Assembly (NCBI GenBank): GCA_938020525.1
Contig: CALIHW010000150.1
Coordinates: 1-62,566, forward strand
Origin: an uncultured Granulosicoccaceae bacterium
Lineage (GTDB): Bacteria > Pseudomonadota > Gammaproteobacteria > Granulosicoccales > Granulosicoccaceae
DNA: 62,566 bases
Reading direction: 5' to 3'
Positions 28,214 to 35,810 of this stretch are shown here, in pieces; the first letter of the stretch is position 1, and each line of letters begins with the position of its first letter. A program made the position numbers and the translations under genes. The notes below the pieces were generated by a model. The model did no database searches, was not told the DNA's origin, and saw nothing but the letters and a program-made list of their open reading frames with translations.

Positions 28214-30099
28214 TGGCTAAGTACGAAACAATTGTCGAAGATGGCATTGATGTACTGGTCTGTGGTGCGGGCCTCGGTGGTACCGGTGCTGCGTTTGAAG
28301 CCCGCTACTGGGGTCAGGACAAGAAGATCGTTATCGCTGAAAAGGCGAACATAGATCGATCCGGCGCTGTTGCTCAGGGACTGTATGCAATCAACTGCTA
28401 TATGGGCACCCGCTTCGGAGAGAACAATCCCGAAGATCATGTTCGATACGCCAGAATCGATTTAATGGGCATGGTTCGAGAAGACCTGTTATTCGATATG
28501 GCGCGTCACGTTGATTCTACCGTTCATCAGTTTGAAGAATGGGGACTGCCATTAATGAAAGACCCGAAGACTGGTAACTACCAGCGCGAAGGTCGTTGGC
28601 AGATTATGATTCACGGTGAGTCATACAAGCCTATCGTCGCAGAAGCCGCCAAGAAGTCTGCAGATAAAGTTTTTAACCGTATCTGCATCACTCACTTGTT
28701 GATGGATGATGCGCAGGACAATCGAGTCGCAGGCGCTGTTGGTTTCAACGTACGCACCGGCAACTATCATGTCTTCAAATCAAAGACAGTGATTGTCGGC
28801 GCCGGGGGTGCTTCCAATATCTTCAAACCACGTTCAGTCGGTGAAGGTGCGGGTCGTGTCTGGTATGCACCGTGGTCTTCTGGTTCTGCATATGGTTTGT
28901 TGATTGGCGCCGGTGCCAAGATGACGCAAATGGAAAATCGCATCGTACTGGCACGTTTTAAAGATGGTTATGGCCCTGTTGGCGCCTACTTCCTGCACCT
29001 TAAAACATACACTCAAAATGGTTTAGGTGAAGAGTACGAATCAAAGTGGTGGCCATCACTGCAAGAGATTGTCGGTAAAGAATATCTTGACCCTGAAGTC
29101 TCTCATGCAACTCACCGCCCTATTCCGACTTGTCTGCGTAACCACGCTTTCATTCAGGAAGTAAACGCCGGTCGCGGCCCGATTCACATGGTGACTATGG
29201 AAGCATTCCAGGATCCGCATCTGGAAGAAATTGGCTGGCACAACTTTTTGGGTATGACAGTAGGCCAGGCAGTACTTTGGGCCGCCACTGATGTTGACCC
29301 GAAATATGAAAACCCTGAACTGACTACCTCAGAACCATACGTAATGGGATCACACGCCACGGGCTGTGGTGCCTGGTGTTCAGGCCCTAAAGATCTTTCT
29401 CCGCCAGAGTACTACTGGGGCTACAACCGCATGACGACGGTTGCAGGTCTCTTCGGTGCCGGTGATGCAGTCGGTGGTACACCACACGCATTCTCTTCAG
29501 GCTCCTTTACTGAAGGACGTCTGGCTGCAAAGGCGGCTTGCAAATACATTGATGATGGCAAAGCTGAAGGCATCACTATCTCTGACGAACAGATTGAGAA
29601 GCGTCGTGAAGAAGTCTACAAACCGATGGAGACTTACAAAATCTATCGCAACGAGATCACCGCTGGTTCAGTTAACCCGAACTACATCAATCCGCGCCAG
29701 GCACTTGATCGATTGCAGAAGTTGATGGACGAGTACGCCGGTGGTGTAACTGTAAGCTACATGACTAACGAGAAGCTGCTTAACATAGGCTTGAAGAAAC
29801 TCAAGCTGTTGGAAGAAGATCTTGAGAAGGTAGCGGCAGAGAACATTCACGAGTTACTTCGCGCATGGGAAATCAAGCATCGTCACCTGACCTCAGAATC
29901 AGTGGTACAGCACACCTTGTTCCGTAAAGAAACCCGCTGGCCGGGTTACTACTACCGTGGTGATCACTTGAAGCTTGACGATGACAACTGGCATGTACTG
30001 ACAGTCTCAAGACGCGATCCTGAAACTGGTGAATACACCATGGAAAAAGCGCCTTGCTATCACCTGTCTGAAGTAGACGGTAAAGTCAGCGCTGCGTAA
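28213..30099 (+). CDS. aprA: AprA, flavin subunit of APS reductase
   Basis: Catalytic FAD subunit of 628 residues. In sulfur oxidisers the enzyme runs from AMP plus sulfite to APS; ATP sulfurylase (not in this window) would then release sulfate and ATP. The dinucleotide-binding motif CGAGLGG is at 17-23. Segments such as DRSGAVAQGLYAINCYMGTR and SHATGCGAWCSGP match known AprA proteins. With aprM upstream and no dsr or qmo genes nearby, the oxidative direction is favoured, but this rests on context. Confidence 0.96.
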   Translation: MAKYETIVEDGIDVLVCGAGLGGTGAAFEARYWGQDKKIVIAEKANIDRSGAVAQGLYAINCYMGTRFGENNPEDHVRYARIDLMGMVREDLLFDMARHVDSTVHQFEEWGLPLMKDPKTGNYQREGRWQIMIHGESYKPIVAEAAKKSADKVFNRICITHLLMDDAQDNRVAGAVGFNVRTGNYHVFKSKTVIVGAGGASNIFKPRSVGEGAGRVWYAPWSSGSAYGLLIGAGAKMTQMENRIVLARFKDGYGPVGAYFLHLKTYTQNGLGEEYESKWWPSLQEIVGKEYLDPEVSHATHRPIPTCLRNHAFIQEVNAGRGPIHMVTMEAFQDPHLEEIGWHNFLGMTVGQAVLWAATDVDPKYENPELTTSEPYVMGSHATGCGAWCSGPKDLSPPEYYWGYNRMTTVAGLFGAGDAVGGTPHAFSSGSFTEGRLAAKAACKYIDDGKAEGITISDEQIEKRREEVYKPMETYKIYRNEITAGSVNPNYINPRQALDRLQKLMDEYAGGVTVSYMTNEKLLNIGLKKLKLLEEDLEKVAAENIHELLRAWEIKHRHLTSESVVQHTLFRKETRWPGYYYRGDHLKLDDDNWHVLTVSRRDPETGEYTMEKAPCYHLSEVDGKVSAA

Positions 30100-30125
30100 C
30101 AGCGGCACTGATCCATTTGAAAGAA

Positions 30126-30150
30126 ACACTGCCGCGTTCTGCGGCAGTGT
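30126..30150 (+). terminator. Hairpin after aprA
   Basis: ACACTGCCGC (30126-30135) pairs perfectly with GCGGCAGTGT (30141-30150) around GTTCT, 26 bp past the aprA stop. Only a short T-rich stretch follows, so read-through into the downstream genes is plausible. Confidence 0.7.
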
Positions 30151-30268
30151 TGTATCGATCCTTCCCCTCGTTGTCTCGCTCAGATAACTCTGACTCGGCG
30201 ACACCAGGCCTATCATGTAATATGGCTTGTAGCACTGGAGCATGTCTCCCGAAAACCTGAGAGTCTTC

Positions 30269-30622
30269 ATGAATATTATCGAACACACCGATGATGAACT
30301 GGCCGCAATTGCGCACCCAATGTGGGATGATCTCATCCGTTATTCTAATGAAGGAGAATACGGAAAATTCATCAGAAAATTCTCTTATGAGATGTTGTTT
30401 GGCCTAAATGAAGTCGAGATCGGAAAGCAATTCGCCAAAAGTGAACTGACAAGAAGCCTTGATCCAAACTACGATTTTATAGGCTACATCCGCCGCAACG
30501 AACATGTTACCTGTCTCTATCGCATGCGTAGCAGCAAGCGTGAAGGCGAATGGCTCGGCCGTATGGTGCTCGGGTATAACAAGGAAGGTGAAGTGAATAT
30601 CTATGGCGCTTCCATTTTCTAG
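30269..30622 (+). CDS. Hypothetical protein, apr-linked
   Basis: Soluble protein of 117 residues (ATG 30269 with GAGAG upstream; an ATG at 30242 has its GGAG too close). It starts MNIIEHTDDELAAIAHPMWD and is mixed alpha/beta in look, with many aromatic and charged residues and no Cys-based metal motif. No family is recognised with confidence. It lies 170 bp after aprA on the same strand and is followed by four further genes on that strand, so a role in sulfur oxidation is possible but unproven. Confidence 0.7.
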   Translation: MNIIEHTDDELAAIAHPMWDDLIRYSNEGEYGKFIRKFSYEMLFGLNEVEIGKQFAKSELTRSLDPNYDFIGYIRRNEHVTCLYRMRSSKREGEWLGRMVLGYNKEGEVNIYGASIF

Positions 30623-30686
30623 CAGTCCTTTTTAACAGCCTCTTTTTAACAGGCAATTACCGCTAAAGATTTAAAGGCATAAAACT

Positions 30687-31229
30687 ATGAGTGAGCCTGC
30701 GATGGAAGATCCAATTGGCGACGGCATGCTGGTTGAGTTGATGTACAAGGTCATCGACGCCAAAACCAAAAGTGTACTGACAGAAGTCGAGTACCCTATT
30801 GGCTACGTTCACGGAGTTAATGCGATTCTGGCACCACCTGTGATGTCTGAACTCGAGGGCAAGCTACCGGGTGACGTTATAGAAGTACCGATTGACTGCA
30901 ATGAGCTATTCGGCCCGCGTGATGAATCACTGGTTATCACTGAACACCTTGAGAATGTTCCTGAAGAGTACCGTGAGCTAGGCACATCGATACTGATGGA
31001 AAGCGAAAGTGGCAAGAATAAAACCTTTATCGTTACGCGCGTTGATGAAAACAGCGTGACTATTGACGGTAACAACCCACTTTGCGGACGTGAAGTTATC
31101 TTTAAGTTGAACATCATGACGGTAAGAGAAGCCACCGAAGAAGAAGTCGCTTACGGTGGTCCCGTGGGAGCCGACCCTGACATCACAGATATTGTTGGTA
31201 AAGATCAAAACGTCAAGCCAGTAAACTAA
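30687..31229 (+). CDS. SlyD-like FKBP-type peptidyl-prolyl isomerase
   Basis: Protein of 180 residues with the SlyD/FKBP layout: an N-terminal FKBP half with IGYVHGVNAI, an inserted flap domain, and a returning segment IDGNNPLCGREVIFKLNI that matches the family's DGNHPLAG signature. It probably acts as a prolyl isomerase and chaperone. The His-rich metal-binding tail of enterobacterial SlyD is absent. It lies in the gene string after aprA, where it might aid folding of cofactor proteins; that is inference. Confidence 0.8.
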   Translation: MSEPAMEDPIGDGMLVELMYKVIDAKTKSVLTEVEYPIGYVHGVNAILAPPVMSELEGKLPGDVIEVPIDCNELFGPRDESLVITEHLENVPEEYRELGTSILMESESGKNKTFIVTRVDENSVTIDGNNPLCGREVIFKLNIMTVREATEEEVAYGGPVGADPDITDIVGKDQNVKPVN

Positions 31230-31243
31230 CTCAGCATCTCACA

Positions 31244-32353
31244 ATGCCTCAACATCTATTCGCAGAGACCCTGCTTGCTCCTGGTCTTGGTGTTACCTTT
31301 AACTGGCGATACCAGAACAACGGACGTGACCTGCTATCAATAATGGATAGAGAGTCCCCAGTCTATGGTGCGCTGGGTCAGGCGATTGATAGATTTGAAC
31401 ACACTGTATTCGACCTTACCCCAGACAAGCCCACCTTAATCGAATGGGCAAACTCACAGGATACTTTGCAGGATGCTGCAGACCGCAGAGAACTTCGACT
31501 GGGTGGCGCACATGTGTTTCAGCAGTCAATCGAGCTGCTACAGGGCATGCAGATGATGAAGGATCGGGAAACTGATCCGGCAGGTTTATCTGCCATTCAC
31601 CATAACATAGGTGATGTCATGGGCCTGATTGGTCAACGCAGTGGCAGCAGCCATTTCCTGGAGCAGGCCGCACTGTCTTACGAACAGGCGCTGGAAATAC
31701 GCAAAGAGGACGAAACACCACTTGAGTGGGCGCATACTACTTTCAATATGGGTATCGTCATGCACGATATTGGTCAGTTGGAAAGTGACAACCGGATGCT
31801 TAAACAAGCACACCAAACCTATACGCAGGCAGCTACCAAATTACCCAGAAATACCGTGCCTGAGGACTGGTCGGCAGCGATGAGTAGCCTTGGAACTGTA
31901 CTTTACCAACTCGGCGCACAACGACGCGGTGCACGCACACTCGAACAATCTCTGGTAGCGTATCGCAACGCACTCAGTGAACGTACCAAAGACAAAAACC
32001 GCTTTGCATGGATTATTACCCAGAACAATATTGCAGCCGCAATGCAGGGTTTGGGAGAACATGAAGAAGACATCGGTTCGCTTGAAGCATCTGTACCTGT
32101 TTATGAAGAAATACTGAAAGAAATTAAAGAAGATGAACTGCCATTGGTACGTGCGATGGTTAATGCCAACCGCGCATCGGCACTGCTTGCACTGGCAAAT
32201 GAATCTGATCATCTCGATATGGCGGAAACCGCAGTTGCAGAGTTTGAAAAAATTGAATCTCTGTTAAAACAGACCGACTACAAACATTATCAGGAAAGAG
32301 CAGCAGCGCGCATAGTTGAATCAAAGCAGTTGGTCGATTCACTACAAATATAG
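31244..32353 (+). CDS. TPR-like repeat protein, apr-linked
   Basis: Helical repeat protein of 369 residues. At least five TPR-like repeats of about 45-50 residues can be seen, for example DPAGLSAIHHNIGDVMGLIG, TPLEWAHTTFNMGIVMHDIG and NRFAWIITQNNIAAAMQGLG, each with the xxNxGxxxxxxG pattern. No signal peptide is present. It starts 14 bp after the SlyD-like gene, so it is co-transcribed. It is likely a cytosolic scaffold; no partner is known. Confidence 0.75.
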   Translation: MPQHLFAETLLAPGLGVTFNWRYQNNGRDLLSIMDRESPVYGALGQAIDRFEHTVFDLTPDKPTLIEWANSQDTLQDAADRRELRLGGAHVFQQSIELLQGMQMMKDRETDPAGLSAIHHNIGDVMGLIGQRSGSSHFLEQAALSYEQALEIRKEDETPLEWAHTTFNMGIVMHDIGQLESDNRMLKQAHQTYTQAATKLPRNTVPEDWSAAMSSLGTVLYQLGAQRRGARTLEQSLVAYRNALSERTKDKNRFAWIITQNNIAAAMQGLGEHEEDIGSLEASVPVYEEILKEIKEDELPLVRAMVNANRASALLALANESDHLDMAETAVAEFEKIESLLKQTDYKHYQERAAARIVESKQLVDSLQI

Positions 32354-32363
32354 TGCAAAGGCA

Positions 32364-33212
32364 ATGATGAAAACGTTCTCAAAAAAATTATTGCCTCCGT
32401 ATTCCGGTCAGGTACAAGTAGCAGAGTCAGACACCTATCGTGCACTCACCGTAGACGGACAGATCTGGGAAATCCAATACGTCAATCGTAGCCATGTCAG
32501 GGTTGCCACACTTAGCAGCAAAGAGATAAAAAAATACGCTGAAAACCCTGCCTTGATGGAGAAGGAGATTGTCGATGATCAGATAGTCGATCTGCTCAGC
32601 TTTCTGGCAGACATTAAGCTGCCATTCCCCGCTACAGACAAATATGAATACTGGCTGCTGGATGTGGCGGAAGAAAAGCCTCTGGCTTTGATATTCTCGT
32701 GCACCGAACCCTCTCAAATAGAGAAATTTCCAGCTCGAGCCGACTGGACAGCCCTGCCCGCTGCAGTTATGCCGGTTGCAAAAACTGAAGCAGAGGAAAA
32801 GAATCAAACTCCACCGGTAAACTACAGGCTGGAATTATTAGTGTCAGAACGTGCCGGACCTCGTCGCAAAGCAGCATGGTTCAATCGCGATGATGCCGAT
32901 TCTGCAGACTTCCCGAGCTGTATGGTTCGGGAAGACTGGCTGGAGCAGGATAATCAGGACTTATGTCGGCGATATATCGAGCGACAGGCCCCACGATTGC
33001 TGATGCTGCATGGGCTGGCTTCCAATGTACGGCAAAAACTGGAAAATCAGTGCAAGCCAAATGCTATGGAAGTAGCACGTTTCAGCAACCTATACCCGGA
33101 AATTATCGATCAGGAGTTAATCAAGTCACTGCGGGTAGAAGCCAGGCTGCGCTCAGCCACTGAAGGTGCTCCCGCCATTAACAATCGACGAGATGGAATT
33201 TTGTATATTTAA
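32364..33212 (+). CDS. Hypothetical protein, apr-linked
   Basis: Soluble protein of 282 residues, not recognised. ATG 32364 (another ATG follows at once) lies 10 bp after the TPR gene with AAAGG upstream. The sequence is Glu/Lys/Trp-rich with no clear catalytic motif; it ends NNRRDGILYI. Tight spacing with the TPR gene indicates one transcript. Confidence 0.7.
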   Translation: MMKTFSKKLLPPYSGQVQVAESDTYRALTVDGQIWEIQYVNRSHVRVATLSSKEIKKYAENPALMEKEIVDDQIVDLLSFLADIKLPFPATDKYEYWLLDVAEEKPLALIFSCTEPSQIEKFPARADWTALPAAVMPVAKTEAEEKNQTPPVNYRLELLVSERAGPRRKAAWFNRDDADSADFPSCMVREDWLEQDNQDLCRRYIERQAPRLLMLHGLASNVRQKLENQCKPNAMEVARFSNLYPEIIDQELIKSLRVEARLRSATEGAPAINNRRDGILYI

Positions 33213-33365
33213 TGCAAGAACGATAAGAGATCCCGGAATTTAGCCAATCACCTGATAGGCAGGCAAGCCAAACAATGCGAGAATACGCGCCGGAAACGGT
33301 GCACAAGCCTGCCCCGGTAATTAAACCAGACACCGTAAATAAGACAATTAGACAGAGAGTAAATT

Positions 33366-33527
33366 ATGAGTGAGCCAAAAAAAGAACGACCTGTAGTCCC
33401 GGAGGGTCAGTCTCAATACGTAAAAACACGCCAGATGCAGGCAAATGAGAAAGGGTTTGTTGGTTACGAAACAGAGTGGGAATCTTTCCAAAAAGAAAAG
33501 CCTTACGAGCCACCAAAAGCACCATAG
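33366..33527 (+). CDS. Small hypothetical protein, 53 residues
   Basis: A 54-codon frame starts ATG 33366 with GAGAG eight bases upstream and begins MSEPKKERPVVPEGQSQYVK. It is highly charged, has no hydrophobic span and ends in a Pro/Lys-rich tail (YEPPKAP). Codon use looks like the neighbours, and its MSEP start echoes that of the SlyD-like gene. It closes the string of genes after aprA. No family is recognised. Confidence 0.6.
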   Translation: MSEPKKERPVVPEGQSQYVKTRQMQANEKGFVGYETEWESFQKEKPYEPPKAP

Positions 33528-33564
33528 TCCCGCTGTATTGGTCTTCCCGCTTTAATTTTTTGTA

Positions 33565-33587
33565 GTGGCGCAGCTTTAATGCGCCAC
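33565..33587. terminator. Hairpin between convergent genes
   Basis: GTGGCGCA (33565-33572) pairs with TGCGCCAC (33580-33587) around GCTTTAA. It separates the apr-linked string (plus) from the MerC-like gene (minus). A T-run precedes the stem on the plus strand rather than following it, so strength is uncertain. Confidence 0.45.
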
Positions 33588-33672
33588 CTGCACCGTCGTC
33601 ACGAGGTTATTCAATTCATCATATTGACCGGCAAATCTATCGATAGGGCCATGGTTGCAGCCTAGTTCACCC

Positions 33673-34080
33673 TCATGTTTGACTGCTAATACAGTCACAA
33701 TCCCTGTGATCACGACACAGCAGGTAATTTCTAACGTGAGCAACTGCGATAATACACGCTCCAAAGACAGTGACTATTTTCTCACCAGTTTCACCAAACA
33801 AGTCGTGCCCGAAGGCAGCACAGACTAGCAACACTCCCACACCTGTCAAGCCCAAGCATAACAACTGAGTCCGTTTATGGTGTTTGCATCCCAGATAAAG
33901 CGCAAAAACGCTAAACGGTATTACAACGATCGCTAACCATTGATGAAATGCTTCTTCCGCTAAAAACAAACCGGTGCTCATTGGTAGTAGGACAGTTATC
34001 AGAGGCAGCGCCAGACAATGTATTGCACACAAGAGCGAAAGCGATATCGCGCTTTTGTCAGCTAGTGCTTGAAAATTCAT
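33673..34080 (-). CDS. MerC-domain membrane protein
   Basis: Small inner-membrane protein of 135 residues with four predicted helices. The N-terminal SLLCAIHCLALPLI contains the Cys-x2-His-Cys element typical of MerC, and the C-terminal RDHRDCDC is Cys-rich. MerC proteins move mercury in mer operons, but many homologues outside mer operons sit beside Zur/Fur regulators and probably handle zinc or another metal. ATG 34080 has AGGGA upstream; a TTG seven codons earlier is less likely. It is divergent from the Fur-type regulator across a strong palindrome. Confidence 0.82.
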   Translation of the reverse strand: MNFQALADKSAISLSLLCAIHCLALPLITVLLPMSTGLFLAEEAFHQWLAIVVIPFSVFALYLGCKHHKRTQLLCLGLTGVGVLLVCAAFGHDLFGETGEKIVTVFGACIIAVAHVRNYLLCRDHRDCDCISSQT

Positions 34081-34138
34081 TGTTGTATCCCTTTTGAACA
34101 AATAGATCGCACGGAGACTGATCAGCCGTAGTAAATTT

Positions 34139-34162
34139 AATGATTTGATATATCATATCATT
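34139..34162. promoter_or_regulatory. 24-bp Fur/Zur-type operator
   Basis: The A/T-rich 24-mer starting AATGATTTGATA is a dyad in which 22 of 24 positions are symmetric; the outer arms are AATGAT and ATCATT and the core is TGATATATCA. It sits between the divergent MerC-like and Fur/Zur-like genes, 58 and 85 bp from their starts. Size and A/T-richness suit a Fur-family protein, and binding would co-regulate both genes. Confidence 0.65.
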
Positions 34163-34247
34163 TATATGTGCCACACTTACACAATGGTTTTTTCAGTAAG
34201 AACTCAAAGAGCGGTACTATACAACCAGAGCAATAACGACACTTTTG

Positions 34248-34703
34248 ATGAGCAGCTACGACAAAGCGATTGCACACGCCGAAGCACAATGTGCTGACAG
34301 TGGGACCAAACTCACCCTGAAGAGAAAGGTGGTGCTGCGCGGCCTGTTGCAAGCAAAGCAAGCGATGACTGCGTACGAGCTGGCAGACTTCTGCAAAGAA
34401 GAACTCGGTGAGGCGATGCCAGCCATGTCGGTTTACAGAATTCTGGAGTTCCTCGAGAGCGAACAACTGGTACACAAACTTAAACTCGCGAACCGCTTCG
34501 TGGCCTGTATTCATATCACCTGCGATCATCAACATGCCGTGCCACAGTTTCTAATCTGCGAGCAATGCCACAAGGTATCAGAGGTTAGCATCAAGGAACC
34601 AACGCTACGCGCACTTCGCAATAGCGTTGAAGAAGCAGGTTTTAAGCTCGCTAGTCCACAACTGGAAATGAATTGCGTGTGCAAAGAGTGCTCTACTGCC
34701 TGA
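34248..34703 (+). CDS. Fur-family metalloregulator, Zur-like
   Basis: Fur-superfamily repressor of 151 residues: N-terminal winged helix (MPAMSVYRILEFLES in the recognition helix) and C-terminal dimer domain with HQH, ICEQC and CVCKEC. The two CxxC pairs (about C104/C107 and C145/C148) form the structural zinc site seen in Zur and other Fur-family proteins. It is divergent from the MerC-like gene with a shared operator. Zinc is the likely metal, by family and context. Confidence 0.85.
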   Translation: MSSYDKAIAHAEAQCADSGTKLTLKRKVVLRGLLQAKQAMTAYELADFCKEELGEAMPAMSVYRILEFLESEQLVHKLKLANRFVACIHITCDHQHAVPQFLICEQCHKVSEVSIKEPTLRALRNSVEEAGFKLASPQLEMNCVCKECSTA

Positions 34704-34738
34704 ACTTCTACATCTGAACCCTTCAGCTAAAATTTACA

Positions 34739-35677
34739 ATGACTCCCAACGATTCTTCTGTGCTTAAAGGTGCAGGCGCTGCACTAATTGCATTTGCGCT
34801 TTTCTCCACACATGATGCACTGGTAAAAAGCCTGACAGGCATTCATGCTTTTCAGATCGCATTCTTTGCTATTTTATTTAGCTTTCTACCATTCTCGGCT
34901 TTGCTGGCGGTGGATCCAATTGAAAGATCACTTCGTCCAAACAGCCCATTGCTTATTGGTCTACGCTGCATTTTTAACGCAGGTTCAATCATCTGCGCAT
35001 TCTATGCTTTCAGCGTGCTGCCAATGGCACAGGTATATGCCATGCTATTCGCCACCCCCATATTGATTACATTGCTATCAATACCGATACTCGGAGAACG
35101 GGTAAGATTCGTTCGATGGGTTGCTATATTACTGGGATTGAGTGGCGTGATGATCGTATTGAACCCCTCAGCAAGCAGTTTTTCAACAGGCCATCTTGCA
35201 GCACTGCTCTCGGCTGTCTTTGGTGCATGCAACTCTATCAACACCCGAAAAATTGGCGACACCGAGCACAGCTCAACTTTATTAATTTATCCGATGCTTG
35301 GCAATGTCCTGGTGAGCGCTGCACTTATGTATTTTGTCTATACGCCAATGCCTGGCACAGCGCTAATGACTTGCGCTTTGATCGGCCTGCTATCTGTCGC
35401 GGGACATAGAATTTTGATCTCTGCTTTTAGAAGTACCGAAGCGCAATTCATAGCCCCGACACAATACAGCCAGATCATTTGGGCGAGTATTTTTGGTACG
35501 CTATTCTTCAATGAGCCGATGAAAGCGACGACAATTGTCGGCTCACTTGTAATTATTTTGTCCGGGGTACTGTTTATATGGCGAGAGCTGGTTGCATCCA
35601 CTATTATGCCGGTTCTAAAAACACGTAATGTCCGCTCTGGCGGACCTTCTTTGCCGTCAGTAGAAGCAGACAAATAG
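34739..35677 (+). CDS. EamA/DMT-family transporter
   Basis: Inner-membrane protein of 312 residues with ten hydrophobic helices in two EamA halves, each ending with the typical LGERVRFVRWVAILLGLSGV or NEPMKATTIVGSLVIILSGV segment. DMT proteins export metabolites or amino acids; the substrate is unknown. It starts 35 bp after the Fur/Zur gene, so it may share that promoter. A strong hairpin follows at 35727. Confidence 0.85.
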   Translation: MTPNDSSVLKGAGAALIAFALFSTHDALVKSLTGIHAFQIAFFAILFSFLPFSALLAVDPIERSLRPNSPLLIGLRCIFNAGSIICAFYAFSVLPMAQVYAMLFATPILITLLSIPILGERVRFVRWVAILLGLSGVMIVLNPSASSFSTGHLAALLSAVFGACNSINTRKIGDTEHSSTLLIYPMLGNVLVSAALMYFVYTPMPGTALMTCALIGLLSVAGHRILISAFRSTEAQFIAPTQYSQIIWASIFGTLFFNEPMKATTIVGSLVIILSGVLFIWRELVASTIMPVLKTRNVRSGGPSLPSVEADK

Positions 35678-35726
35678 AGCTATTCAAGACCCGTTAAGCT
35701 CAGTGGTTCGCAGTATGAAATACTGG

Positions 35727-35754
35727 CTGGAGTACCCACGCATGGGTACTCCAG
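35727..35754. terminator. Bidirectional terminator between EamA and Kelch genes
   Basis: CTGGAGTACCCA (35727-35738) and TGGGTACTCCAG (35743-35754) form a perfect 12-bp stem around CGCA, between convergent genes. No long T-tract flanks it, but stem strength is high. Confidence 0.7.
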
Positions 35755-35763
35755 ATTCGATTA

Positions 35764-35810
35764 AGATCTTACAACCATTTTAGATCTTACAAGTGTTCTA
35801 GATCCTACAA
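35764..35810 (-). repeat. 18-bp tandem repeat spanning the Kelch stop codon
   Basis: AGATCTTACAA recurs at 35764, 35782 and (as AGATCCTACAA) 35800, an exact 18-bp period on the plus strand. Read on the coding (minus) strand each unit gives Cys-Lys/Arg-Ile, followed by a stop in the first two. The true stop TAG is at 35798-35800, inside the array, and TAA follows in frame one unit later. Confidence 0.8.

Noticed and set aside
33576-33764. 62-codon minus-strand frame overlapping the end of the MerC-like gene
   Set aside because: It overlaps the better supported MerC frame and has no own ribosome site. It was considered as a frameshifted MerC tail, but the MerC frame ends at a normal family length.
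33673-34080. Mercury-resistance operon
   Set aside because: Only a MerC-like protein is present, with a Fur/Zur-type rather than MerR regulator and no merA, merT or merP.
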